A stretch of 64,000 nucleotides of DNA from Luteimonas chenhongjianii (GTDB lineage Bacteria; Pseudomonadota; Gammaproteobacteria; Xanthomonadales; Xanthomonadaceae): NCBI RefSeq assembly GCF_002327105.1, contig NZ_CP023406.1, positions 868,001 to 932,000 of the forward strand, given 5' to 3'. Position numbers and translations under genes: made by a program. The notes beneath the pieces are model-generated. The model was not told the origin of the DNA. It saw nothing but the letters and a program-made list of their open reading frames with translations, and did not search any database. Of this stretch, positions 1-8,018 are shown in pieces. The number at the start of each line of letters is the position of its first letter. Position 1 is the stretch's first letter.

Positions 1-34
1 GGGCGTGGGCCTCAATGAAGTCCGCAAGTCTCAT
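1..34 (-). CDS. Start of a gene running off the left edge (unidentified)
   Basis: An ATG at 34 opens a frame reading MRLADFIEAHA before the window ends. A purine-rich GGGAG lies a few bases upstream on the coding strand and could be its ribosome binding site. N termini of the form MRLADFI occur, from memory, in cytoplasmic sensor kinases and related signalling proteins, but eleven residues are far too few for a family call. The gene would read away from the broken methyltransferase just upstream. It is called because start and Shine-Dalgarno-like sequence coincide; it could still be chance. Confidence 0.4.
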   Translation of the reverse strand, partial: MRLADFIEAHA

Positions 35-229
35 CTGATTCGCTCCCGTACGCATTCAGGGTAAGAGCATAAGCGATGGATGTCGCGGCAATATTCATGT
101 CCGATGGCGCCCGGACACCCTTGCGGCGCTGCACTGGACGGAAAGTCGCAGCCAACCTCGCGGTCCGCTGCGGTGATACCGGCGCGCCGTCTGCGATCCC
201 GCGCAACAGCGTCACGTCCGCGAGAAGGC

Positions 230-899
230 TCGGGCCGTGTCCGGCTGAGCCAACCGTGATCAGCCCGGGCTGGAAGACCTGCAGCCGCCGCGCGAATCCA
301 CCGGCCTGCAGGATCGCGGCCACGTCGGCAGGTGGCAGCACGCCGACATCCCGCTCGTAGGTGTCGCGGATGCCTTGCAATGCGGCGGGCGCGACTTCGG
401 CCATCGTCATCATCTGCAGCCAGGCGGGCAGCAGCACCCCGTAGGCGGGCGATGCAGTATCGAAGGCAAGGTCGGAACTGGCCAGCAGTCGGCCGGGCGC
501 AGGCCCGCGGCAATGCCGCAGAAGAAGCGCGCGCGCTCTGCGCGGTCCACGATGAACTGCGAGACCAGGACGCATGTCGCGGCGTCCAAAGGCGTGTCGA
601 CGGCCAGCGACTCCAGGAACCCGTGACAGCGTCCGTCAAAGCCGTCGGGCCAGGGCACGGCAGGCCTCGATCGTCGCGCCGGACGGATCGACCGTCACGA
701 ACGTCCAGCGCGGAAAGGCCTTTGCCAGATGGGCAAGTTCCGGCCCCGTGCCTACGCCGACGCACAGGATGCGCGCTGCGTCGGGCAGCCCGGCCAGCAG
801 CGGGTACATGCAGTCGCGGATCGCCGCGGTCGTCGCCCGTTGGCGGTCGTCGCCGGCGGCCTGCTGGTCGAACAGGGCAACGAGTTCGTCGGACTGCAT
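230..899 (-). pseudogene. Class I SAM-dependent methyltransferase, broken by frameshifts
   Basis: From the ATG at 899 the frame reads MQSDELVALFDQQ and runs through a Rossmann motif I, ILCVGVGTGPELAHLAK, and the acidic strand-2 end VTVDPSG, then stops at 636. The protein continues in a second frame (about 640 to 500) with HGFLESLAVDTPLDAATC and RFFCGIAAGLRP. It then shifts again near 490 to a third frame reading LLASSDLAFDTASPAYG and VLPPADVAAILQAGGF. Pieced together these form one methyltransferase of about 220 residues. Intact members end shortly after the phrase read here as LQVFQPGLI, and this end also looks out of frame. At least two indels, possibly three, separate conserved blocks, so the gene is decayed or the assembly carries several indels. 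Substrate unknown. Confidence 0.65.
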
Positions 900-1045
900 C
901 TCGGGGCCTTTCGCGCCGGGTGGCAGCACCTTCGATCCTATCCAGCGCGTCAAGCCGCTTCGGCTGTCGCCTGCACTGCATCGCGCCGCGCTCACGGCGG
1001 TGCGGGCGCACGAACCGCGGATGGTGGTGGGCATCGCGCGCGACG

Positions 1046-2341
1046 CTAGCGCCGCTGGTGCTGCTGCAGATGCCTGCACAGCACCTGGAACGCAGGAATG
1101 GAGGTGGGGTCGATCAGCGGATTGGAGGGCTTGGGGAACGAGGCCAGGCGCACGATCACCACCCGCGCGGTGAAGTCCACGTAGATCGTCTGGCCGTGAA
1201 CCCCGCGTGCGGCAATCACCTCGTGCTCGCCCGGGTACACCCACCACAGGCTGGTATAGCTGCCGCCGATCAGCGCCGGATAGGCGGTGCCGAACTTCGA
1301 CGGATCGCCGCCGCCACGGATGTGGCGCACCACCTCGGCCGGGAACAGCTGCTCGTCGTTGATCTCGCCCTCGTTGAGCATCAGCAGGCCGAGCCGGCCG
1401 AGATCGCGCAGTCCGGCGCTGAGGCCGCCGCCGGCGTATGGCGTGCCGATGCCGTCGACCAGCATGTAGCCCGACTGCTCGGCGCCCATCGGCCGCCACA
1501 GGCGTTCGGAGGCCAGTTCGGCCACCGACTTGCCGGACGCGCGCGCGACCAGCCAGCCGGTCATGTCGGCGTTGACGGTGCGGTAGTGGAAAGCCTCGCC
1601 ATGCCGGCCCTCGGGCCGCACCTGCTGCAGGTACTCGAAGTAGCCGTTGGGACCGGTATAGCCGGCCGGCTTGGGCAACGGACTGGCCGCCGCCGAGTAC
1701 TTCCAGATGTCGGCCTCCGGATCGCTGTAGTCCTCCGAGTAGTGCAGGCCGGTGGTCATGTCCATCACCTGGCGCACGGTCGCGTCGGCGAATGCGCTTC
1801 CGGCGACCTCGGGGACGAGGTCCACCACGAGCGCCTGTTCGTCGAGCGCGCCTTCGGCCACCAGCATCTGCGCCAACAGCCCGGTCAGCGACTTGGTCAT
1901 CGACATCACCGCATGCTGGCCGTCCTCGGCCAGGCAGCCGAGGTAGCGCTCGTACACCACCCGGTTGTCGTGGAAGACGAGCATGCCGTCGGTGTAGTTC
2001 ACCCCCAGCGACTCCTCCCACGTCATCGGCGCGCGCTCGTCGAGCGGCTTGAACACCAGCGCGTCGATCTCGGCCTCCATCCGCTGCCGCTCGGAGCCGG
2101 GTGCATACGCCAGTGGCACCGCGTTGCCCAGGCCGCGGCTGACCTCAACGCTCGGCAGCAGCTGGCGCATGTGGCACACCGACCAGCGCAGTTTCGGAAA
2201 ACTGAAATACACGCTGTCGGGCTGGGTGATCCGTTTGTCGGGCGGCGGCGGAAAGCCCTGCATCCAGCCCATTACGGTCGGGTCGGATTGAGCGGCGGTC
2301 AGCGGAGCCTCGTCGCCAGGCACTGTCGGGCTGACGGTCAC
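1046..2341 (-). CDS. Serine hydrolase of the beta-lactamase / 6-aminohexanoate-dimer hydrolase type
   Basis: Predicted amide or ester hydrolase of the class C beta-lactamase fold, like NylB. The nucleophile motif SxxK is visible as SMTK inside VMSMTKSLTGLLAQML, and the downstream HYRTVNADMTGWL block is typical of the family. No signal peptide is evident, so it is probably cytoplasmic. I chose the GTG at 2341 because a GGGAG ribosome binding site lies seven bases upstream and the start sits 10 bases past the TAG of the preceding channel gene; an in-frame ATG at 2383 would overlap that gene by 32 bases. The spacing implies co-transcription with the outer-membrane channel at 2352-3815, so the pair may import and cleave a small substrate. 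Length (about 430 residues) fits. The substrate cannot be told from sequence. Confidence 0.85.
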   Translation of the reverse strand: MTVSPTVPGDEAPLTAAQSDPTVMGWMQGFPPPPDKRITQPDSVYFSFPKLRWSVCHMRQLLPSVEVSRGLGNAVPLAYAPGSERQRMEAEIDALVFKPLDERAPMTWEESLGVNYTDGMLVFHDNRVVYERYLGCLAEDGQHAVMSMTKSLTGLLAQMLVAEGALDEQALVVDLVPEVAGSAFADATVRQVMDMTTGLHYSEDYSDPEADIWKYSAAASPLPKPAGYTGPNGYFEYLQQVRPEGRHGEAFHYRTVNADMTGWLVARASGKSVAELASERLWRPMGAEQSGYMLVDGIGTPYAGGGLSAGLRDLGRLGLLMLNEGEINDEQLFPAEVVRHIRGGGDPSKFGTAYPALIGGSYTSLWWVYPGEHEVIAARGVHGQTIYVDFTARVVIVRLASFPKPSNPLIDPTSIPAFQVLCRHLQQHQRR

Positions 2342-2351
2342 GGACGGCTCC

Positions 2352-3815
2352 CTAGTAGGTGAAGAACAGGGTGGCGAAGGCATCGTGCCAGTCGGGGGTC
2401 TTCTGTCCCTGGCTCAACGCGCGGACGCCCTTGCCGGGTCTGGACACGCTGACGCCGAGGGTCAGGAACACGTGCGGATTGATGATGCGCACGTACTCCA
2501 GCAGCAGGTCATCGGACAGGTGCGTGTACGGCACGCCATTGACCACCGCCAGCCGGCTGCCCAGCCGTTCCAGGCGTGTGGCCTGGCCGAACTGCAGGGG
2601 GCTGTTGAGTTGGTTGGCATCCAGCCGCGCCAGGCGCACGGTCAGCGAATCGCGCTGGGTCGGATTGACCGCGAGCGCCAGTTCGTTGCTGCGCACGTTG
2701 GTGTTGATGAACACCATCGAGGACTTGGACCCCGACGCCCAGTTGCCGGGCGAGCCTTCGTAATACAGCGGATCGAAGCGCTCGAGCGCGCGCGTGTTCG
2801 GGTTGTCGCCGGAGAAGGTCTGGTACGTCCAGGTCAGCGATGGGGTCCAGTGCACGTCGTGGAAGGTGTAGCCCACGCGCACGCGCCCGCCCCAGGCGCG
2901 CAGGTCGATGCGGTGGTTGCGCTCGACGGCCAGGTCGGCCGAGAGCAGCCAGTTGCGCAGGTGCCCGGTCGTCGGCGTCAGCTGGAAATACAGGTTGAGC
3001 GCCTTGGTGCCATGGCGGCCGCCGGGGATGATCGTCGAGGGGCCGATGCCCTCGGGCGCGGCCTGGATGTAGGGCGAGGTCGACTTCAGCACGTGGATGT
3101 AGCTGGCGCCGGCGAAGTTGCCTGGCTTGCCGTCCCAGCGCCAGTCCAGACCGGCCAGGCGGTTGTGGCCGTCGTTGGACTTCAGTTCGTTGGGCGCGAT
3201 GCGGAATGCGGTCAGATGTCCGGGTCCGGTCTTGAAGCGGGCGATCGCGGCATGCCGCCATGCCTTGCGTGGGCCGAACTTGAGCGCGCCGCGCTCGAAG
3301 CCGCTCTCGCCGCCGGTCGCGATCAGCATGCCGTCGCCCAGCAGCAGCTCGCGCGGCCCTACCGAGACGTCCCAGGTCGGGTCTGCGCCCTGGGTGCGCA
3401 GGCCGATATAGCCCGACTCGATCGTGGTGGCGCCCTTGTTGGTCGCGTCGAAGGCGTCAGTGCCGCGCGTGAACGAGCCCACCACCGAGGCCATGCCGTA
3501 CACGTCGAGGTTGCCGGATTCATGGACGAAGCTCAGGCCGGGCTTGAAATATCCTTCCAGCCAGTGCGTGTCCGGGCCGAAGTTCGCCTGCGGGTCGTAA
3601 ACGCGCGACAGGTCCCAGAAGAGGTTGTACTCGGCCACCAGGTTGAGGCCGCCCTCCGCGTGCCAGTTGACCGTGGTGTTGTCCGTGCGCCAGAGCACCG
3701 TGCGCGAGTCCGTCTGTGCGGTGTTCCCGGAAGCGTCCTGTGCGTAGGCGGTGAACATGCAGGCCAGCAGACCGACACATGCCGCGCTCTTCGCCAACGT
3801 CCTGTGCGTACCCAT
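2352..3815 (-). CDS. Outer-membrane alginate-export-family beta-barrel channel
   Basis: A 487-residue protein with a signal peptide (basic start, then VGLLACMFTAYA and cleavage near AYA-QD). It has alternating beta-strand character throughout and a C-terminal FFTY ending in an aromatic residue, as outer-membrane barrels do. Blocks such as VAEYNLFWDLSRVYDP, WLEGYFKPGLSF and RELLLGDGMLIATGG match the general layout of the alginate export (AlgE-like) Pfam family, many members of which are general porin-like channels rather than alginate exporters. No alginate biosynthesis genes are nearby. The serine hydrolase gene follows 10 bases downstream in the same direction, suggesting uptake of the hydrolase substrate or release of its product. 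An AGGAGG-like element (read as tcctcc on the plus strand near 3822) lies just upstream of the ATG. Confidence 0.8.
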   Translation of the reverse strand: MGTHRTLAKSAACVGLLACMFTAYAQDASGNTAQTDSRTVLWRTDNTTVNWHAEGGLNLVAEYNLFWDLSRVYDPQANFGPDTHWLEGYFKPGLSFVHESGNLDVYGMASVVGSFTRGTDAFDATNKGATTIESGYIGLRTQGADPTWDVSVGPRELLLGDGMLIATGGESGFERGALKFGPRKAWRHAAIARFKTGPGHLTAFRIAPNELKSNDGHNRLAGLDWRWDGKPGNFAGASYIHVLKSTSPYIQAAPEGIGPSTIIPGGRHGTKALNLYFQLTPTTGHLRNWLLSADLAVERNHRIDLRAWGGRVRVGYTFHDVHWTPSLTWTYQTFSGDNPNTRALERFDPLYYEGSPGNWASGSKSSMVFINTNVRSNELALAVNPTQRDSLTVRLARLDANQLNSPLQFGQATRLERLGSRLAVVNGVPYTHLSDDLLLEYVRIINPHVFLTLGVSVSRPGKGVRALSQGQKTPDWHDAFATLFFTY

Positions 3816-4070
3816 CAGGTCCTCCTGAGCGAATATCGCCGGAGCGCGCCGTCAATCTAGGCTTGGAGGCGTGCCGGAAACGTGACGGTTACGCACCTGC
3901 AAGCCGTGCCGACGCGTCCGTTCTTTTTCGCCGCGCGCAGCTTGAAGCCGCGCGACCGAACGCGGATCCGCGGGCTGCGGGGTGGCGCCGGTCGGCGCGT
4001 GCGCGTCGAGCCACCGCACGGGCCGCCCCGGGTCTCAGGCGCTGAGGCACCGACAGGCCAGGCTGCGCCG

Positions 4071-4409
4071 ATGGAATGGCAGACCAACCCCTTGCTGCGG
4101 GAGGAGATCGAGGCGCCGCGCCGGGCGCGCCCCGTGATCCCGATGCTTTACCGCTGGTGCCCCTGCGTGGGCATGACCATGCTGATGTGGAAGGGGCAGG
4201 CGGTGGGGGCGGTCTATCCGGATGGACGCTACTGGCTGAAGTGGCGGCGCAGGCAGTACGCCGGCACCGCTGCATCGGCGGCCCAGGCCAGACGCTTCAT
4301 GACCCGCTGGCTCTCCGCGCGTCGCCATGCAGCCCCGCTGCTCGACGAGGACCTGCCACCGCCGGCACTGATGCCGCTCGATACCTTCCTGCGCGAATAC
4401 GACCACTGA
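4071..4409 (+). CDS. Hypothetical protein, 112 residues
   Basis: No family recognised. The protein is rich in Trp, Arg and Tyr in the middle (LYRWCPCVG, VYPDGRYWLKWRRRQYAG) and ends acidic (DTFLREYDH). I place the start at the ATG at 4071 because the open frame further upstream (to 3882) is an Arg/Gly/Pro-rich translation with no protein character. The conserved-looking aromatic core resembles short proteins restricted to this bacterial family, but that is an impression. No clear ribosome binding site is seen. It stands alone between the channel gene, which reads away from it, and the convergent NTF2-like gene. Confidence 0.6.
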   Translation: MEWQTNPLLREEIEAPRRARPVIPMLYRWCPCVGMTMLMWKGQAVGAVYPDGRYWLKWRRRQYAGTAASAAQARRFMTRWLSARRHAAPLLDEDLPPPALMPLDTFLREYDH

Positions 4410-4559
4410 GCCCGGTGGCCATGCAGCCGGGCCGATGCATGGTGCGACCGGGCTTCGGGAAACACCGGCGCGCGGCGCGCATGGTGCCGGCCCTGCATCG
4501 GTTCCGCGCGGCGCGGGGCGGTCTGGACGTGACACCGCATCCGCGAACGCCCGCAAACG

Positions 4560-4901
4560 TCAGATGACGAAGGCCTGCAGCTCGGCCATTTTGCCGTCGC
4601 GGAACCGCCAGACATCGCAATAGGCGCGGATGGTCGGAGCACCCTTGTCGTCGCTGTCCTTCAGCTCGCCCAGCGCCACCACATGGTCGGCATCGGCGAT
4701 CAAGCGGGTGACGGTGAAGTCCGGCGGCGGCGCATAGGCCACCGCCATCCACCGGCGCACCGCGTCCTTGCCCTCCAGCGTCGATTCACCGACCGTCGTC
4801 CAACGGATGTCATCGGTGCAATGGCGCAGGAATCCTTCGATGTCGCCGTCTGCGATGGCCGCATTGGCCTGCCGCAGGATTGCCTCCGGTCGCTCCAACA
4901 T
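4560..4901 (-). CDS. NTF2-like / SnoaL-fold protein
   Basis: A 113-residue single-domain protein with the cystatin-like alpha+beta cone of the SnoaL/NTF2 superfamily. It has an N-terminal helix (ILRQANAAIADGDIEGFLRH), then CTDDIRWTTVGESTLEGKDAVRRWM, and ends in the strand block RAYCDVWRFRDGKMAELQAFV that typifies the family. Members include small enzymes, such as isomerases and cyclases, and non-catalytic ligand binders, so the biochemical role is open. A strong AAGGAGA ribosome binding site lies seven bases before the ATG. The esterase gene upstream reads in the same direction and ends 34 bases before this start, so both may share a transcript. Confidence 0.85.
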   Translation of the reverse strand: MLERPEAILRQANAAIADGDIEGFLRHCTDDIRWTTVGESTLEGKDAVRRWMAVAYAPPPDFTVTRLIADADHVVALGELKDSDDKGAPTIRAYCDVWRFRDGKMAELQAFVI

Positions 4902-4935
4902 GCTGCTTCTCCTTGCCGGAATGGATGCCCCGCTT

Positions 4936-6120
4936 TCAGCGCGTCTGCGCGAGGCAGAACTGCAGGATCAGTGCCGACGCGTCCGGGCCCGTGGCGTCGG
5001 TATGGCTGCCGGTGGGGTCGCCGCCGCTCCAGGCATGGCCGGCGCCTTCGATCTCGATGTATTCGACCCACTCGCGGCCTTCTTCGTCGCGGTACCCGGT
5101 GCGGGTGACATCGCGGCCGCCCATCGTGCTGCGCGTGCTTGTGGCCGGTTGCAATGGGCGCGCGCCGGCACCGGCGGCGATCGCGTCATCGACGATGGCG
5201 CGGCCGTTGTCGACGGCGACGGTGCGGTCCGCGGTGCCGTGGATCACGATGGTCGGCACGCGCGTGCCCTGGGCGCCGGAATCGGTCCGGCGCGTGGCGC
5301 CGTGTCCCTGCATCGCGGCGAACGCACCGGGCATGTCGCGGGCGGCGGCGAACGGCAGGCCCGAATGCGCGCCGACGGCAGCGAACACGTCCGGATAGGT
5401 ACGGCCGAGGATCACCGCCATCGCTGCGCCGGCGGACAGGCCGGCCACATACACACGCCGCGGGTCCACGCGATGGCGGCGCGCGATGTCTTCGACGATG
5501 CCGGCCAGCACGGCGGGCTCACCGTCGCCGCGCTGCTGGTCCTGGGCACGGAACCAGTTCCAGCAGCGCGAGCCGTTGTCGCGCGCGGTCTGTTCCGGAT
5601 AGGCCACGAGCACGCCATGGATGTCGGCCAGTGCGTTCATGCGCGTGCCGGTGGCGAAATCGTCGGGCGTCTGGGTGCAGCCGTGCAGCATCACCATCAG
5701 GGGCACGCCGTCGCCTGTGGTCTCGTCCAGGCCAGGCGGTACGTACAGCGTGTAGGTGCGCGCGCCGGCCGGGTGCTGGAACGCGATGACGCTCGACGTT
5801 CCGCGCCCGCGTGCGGTCTCCGTCTGTTCCCGGGCTGGCTCGCCCCGCGCCTGCGCGGTATCGGTCGGCGCGTCGGCCCGCGCGCCCGTTGCGGGCGCAA
5901 GTCCGGCGCTCGCCAGGGCCTCGTCGATGGTCCTGCGGATGGTGGCGGCCGGACTGCCGTCGCCCTCCAGGCCGGCCGAACTCCAGGCGCGCCGCAGGGT
6001 GTCCTGCGCCCGCGCGGCCGCGGTCTGCGCCGCTTCGGACGCGGGCCGGATCCTCGACAGCAATGGCGAATCGGGCAAGGCTGCGCCGAAGCGGCGAACG
6101 AGCTTCTCGAAGGCTTTCAC
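4936..6120 (-). CDS. PHB depolymerase family esterase
   Basis: Alpha/beta-hydrolase of the poly(3-hydroxybutyrate)-depolymerase/feruloyl-esterase-like group. A variable N-terminal segment (about 1-110) is followed by the catalytic domain: an oxyanion-hole HGCTQ in LMVMLHGCTQTPDDF, the nucleophile elbow GLSAG with Ser229, an aspartate near VIHGTADRTV, and the histidine in EGAGHAWSGG. The last block is diagnostic of this family. No clear signal peptide is seen; many relatives are intracellular or use non-classical export, so location is uncertain. The start is a GTG with weak ribosome binding site. It is probably co-transcribed with the NTF2-like gene downstream. Substrate could be a polyester, an acylated polysaccharide or a phenolic ester. 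Confidence 0.88.
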   Translation of the reverse strand: MKAFEKLVRRFGAALPDSPLLSRIRPASEAAQTAAARAQDTLRRAWSSAGLEGDGSPAATIRRTIDEALASAGLAPATGARADAPTDTAQARGEPAREQTETARGRGTSSVIAFQHPAGARTYTLYVPPGLDETTGDGVPLMVMLHGCTQTPDDFATGTRMNALADIHGVLVAYPEQTARDNGSRCWNWFRAQDQQRGDGEPAVLAGIVEDIARRHRVDPRRVYVAGLSAGAAMAVILGRTYPDVFAAVGAHSGLPFAAARDMPGAFAAMQGHGATRRTDSGAQGTRVPTIVIHGTADRTVAVDNGRAIVDDAIAAGAGARPLQPATSTRSTMGGRDVTRTGYRDEEGREWVEYIEIEGAGHAWSGGDPTGSHTDATGPDASALILQFCLAQTR

Positions 6121-6319
6121 ATTGGCTACCAGGCGGTGGGGAAAGTCCGCTACGGCAGGCTATGCCATCACCCGTGAGTGCGCTGCAGCAACGGAGGCCA
6201 GCGGCCGTGTCGGGGCGGTCGATCGCTCCGTATATCCGTCTCCGGGGCGGCACCGCGAGGACTCGCAAAACATGATCGCGCAGCAATTGCGCCACCCCGC
6301 CCGACCGCCGGTGACCATC

Positions 6320-6331
6320 ACTGAATTCAGT
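6320..6331. promoter_or_regulatory. 12-bp perfect palindrome upstream of the stressosome operon
   Basis: ACTGAATTCAGT is a perfect inverted repeat in an AT-richer patch about 75 bases before the rsbR start at 6405. Its position fits an operator or promoter element for the six-gene operon. No regulator is identified and a chance palindrome of this length cannot be excluded. Confidence 0.3.
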
Positions 6332-6404
6332 TAGGATTTCCGGTCTTGGCCGGCGGTACGTCGTGTTGACGGGGCCGCCTCATCTCCAGGCAGGGGTCTT
6401 TCAT

Positions 6405-7256
6405 ATGTCCGCACTGAATCAACGCACGATCGCGCTCGTCAATGACCGTCAAGCCGTCATCAGCGAGGCATGGCTGGACAATCTCGTCGCCGAGGCGCGC
6501 GACGGCCGCACGTCGCGGCAGGAACTCGACGCCCAGGTCCGCGAATTCTGGAAGCTGCTGCTCGAGGCGATTGACGCCGGCGAGCCCCGCGATCTGCAGG
6601 GCCGCGAGTGGGCGGATATCCGCAACTTCCTCGAGGACTTCTCGCGCGACCGCGTACTCAAGGGTTTCAACTCGACCGAGACCGCGACCTTCATCTTCTC
6701 GCTCAAGCATCCGCTGTTCGAGGCAGTTCAGGCGGGCATGGCCGATGCGCCGCAGCAGCTGGGCCAGGAACTGTGGGCGATCTCGCAGTTGCTCGACGCG
6801 CTGGGCCTGTACACGATCACCGCGTTCCAGAAGACCCGCGAGGCGGTGATCCAGCGCCAGCAGGAGGAGATGCTCGAGCTCTCCACCCCGGTGGTGAAGC
6901 TGTGGGATGGCGTGCTCGCGCTGCCGATGATCGGCACGCTCGATTCGCAGCGCACCCAGGTGGTGATGGAGTCGCTGTTGCAGCGGATCGTCGAGACCGG
7001 CGCGGAAATCGCGATCATCGACATCACAGGCGTGCCCACCGTGGACACCCTGGTCGCCCAGCACCTGCTCAAGACCGTCACCGCGATCCGCCTGATGGGC
7101 GCCGACGCGATCATCAGCGGCGTGCGGCCGCAGATCGCCCAGACCATCGTGCACCTCGGCCTGGACCTGCAGGGTATCGTCACGAAGGCCAACTTGGCCG
7201 ACGCGCTGGCGCTGGCACTCAAGCGCACCGGCGTGACCGTGAACAAGGCGGCCTGA
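6405..7256 (+). CDS. rsbR: RsbR-type stressosome scaffold with RsbRD-like sensor domain
   Basis: A 283-residue protein. The N-terminal helical domain (about 1-150, with FSRDRVLKGFNSTETATFIFSLK) resembles the RsbRD sensor domain. The C-terminal STAS domain (about 155-275) opens with the linker LSTPVVKLWDGVLALPMIGTL. Both phosphorylation threonines of RsbR proteins are present: Thr215 in TVDTLV and Thr247 in RPQIAQT. In known stressosomes RsbR and RsbS form the core that sequesters the kinase RsbT until stress triggers phosphorylation. I start at the ATG at 6405, with AGGGG upstream, not at the in-frame GTG at 6363. It is the first of six overlapping or abutting genes. Confidence 0.93.
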   Translation: MSALNQRTIALVNDRQAVISEAWLDNLVAEARDGRTSRQELDAQVREFWKLLLEAIDAGEPRDLQGREWADIRNFLEDFSRDRVLKGFNSTETATFIFSLKHPLFEAVQAGMADAPQQLGQELWAISQLLDALGLYTITAFQKTREAVIQRQQEEMLELSTPVVKLWDGVLALPMIGTLDSQRTQVVMESLLQRIVETGAEIAIIDITGVPTVDTLVAQHLLKTVTAIRLMGADAIISGVRPQIAQTIVHLGLDLQGIVTKANLADALALALKRTGVTVNKAA

Positions 7257-7257
7257 G

Positions 7258-7623
7258 ATGGAGCGCATTCCGATCCTGCAGATGGGTGACATCCTGCTGG
7301 TCACCATCCAGGTCGACATGCACGACCAGCTGGCGCTGACCCTGCAGGACGATCTGACCGAACGCATCCGCGCCACGTCCGCGCGCGGCGTGCTGATCGA
7401 GATCTCCGCGCTCGACATCGTCGATTCCTTCATCGGCCGGATGATCGACACGATCTCGGCGCTGGCCCGGATCATGGATGCGCGCACCGTGGTGGTGGGC
7501 ATGCAGCCGGCGGTCGCGATTACGCTGGTGGAGCTGGGCCTCAACCTCGCGGGCGTGCGTACGGCGCTGAATGTCGATCGCGGCATGAAGCTGCTGCAGC
7601 AGATCGGCGACACCGACGCATGA
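7258..7623 (+). CDS. rsbS: RsbS stressosome core STAS protein
   Basis: A 121-residue single STAS domain. It begins IPILQMGDILLVTIQVDMHD and carries the phosphoacceptor serine, Ser57, in ALDIVDSFIGRM, equivalent to Ser59 of the Bacillus protein. RsbS is the non-sensing core partner of RsbR and the substrate of RsbT. The gene starts one base after the rsbR stop and overlaps rsbT by four bases, so translation is coupled. Length and motif match the family closely. Confidence 0.95.
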   Translation: MERIPILQMGDILLVTIQVDMHDQLALTLQDDLTERIRATSARGVLIEISALDIVDSFIGRMIDTISALARIMDARTVVVGMQPAVAITLVELGLNLAGVRTALNVDRGMKLLQQIGDTDA

Positions 7624-8018
7624 ACACCAGCGGCCAGTTGCCGGTCCGCACCGAGCAGGACGTCGTGCTGGCGCGCCAGGCGGCGCGCCAGGCGGCGGTC
7701 GGCTGCGGCCTGCGCCTGGTCGACCAGACCAAGCTGATCACCGCGGCGAGCGAACTGGCGCGCAACGCGGTGGTGTACGGCGGGGGCGGACTGATGCAGT
7801 GGACGATCGTGCAGGACGGGCTGCGCAAGGGCGTGCGCCTGGAATTCACCGACGAAGGACCCGGCATCCCGGACATCGAGCAGGCGCTGACCGACGGCTG
7901 GACATCCGGCAAGGGCATGGGGCTGGGGCTGTCGGGCTCCCGCCGGCTGGTCGATGTGTTCGAGCTCGACAGCGCGCCCGGTCGGGGCACGCGCGTGACG
8001 ATCACGAAATGGGCATAA
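7620..8018 (+). CDS. rsbT: RsbT serine kinase (switch kinase of the stressosome)
   Basis: A 132-residue GHKL ATPase. The N box is ELARNAVVYGGGG with Asn49, the G1 box is TDEGPGIPD (Asp78), and the G2 region is GKGMGLGLSGSRRLVD. In Bacillus it phosphorylates RsbS and RsbR, leaves the complex and activates the phosphatase RsbU. Here no RsbU or sigma-B gene is seen nearby; the genes that follow encode a phosphatase fusion and histidine kinases. The ATG overlaps the end of rsbS by four bases, and its 3' end overlaps the next start by ten. Confidence 0.95.
   Translation: MNTSGQLPVRTEQDVVLARQAARQAAVGCGLRLVDQTKLITAASELARNAVVYGGGGLMQWTIVQDGLRKGVRLEFTDEGPGIPDIEQALTDGWTSGKGMGLGLSGSRRLVDVFELDSAPGRGTRVTITKWA

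Noticed and set aside
332..2362. A 676-codon plus-strand frame over the hydrolase and the broken methyltransferase
   Set aside because: Low-information Arg/His/Gly-rich translation opposite a clear beta-lactamase-fold gene.
3882..4070. N-terminal extension of the hypothetical protein at 4071
   Set aside because: The extra 63 codons read an Arg/Gly/Pro-rich stretch unlike the remainder; the ATG at 4071 opens the protein-like part.
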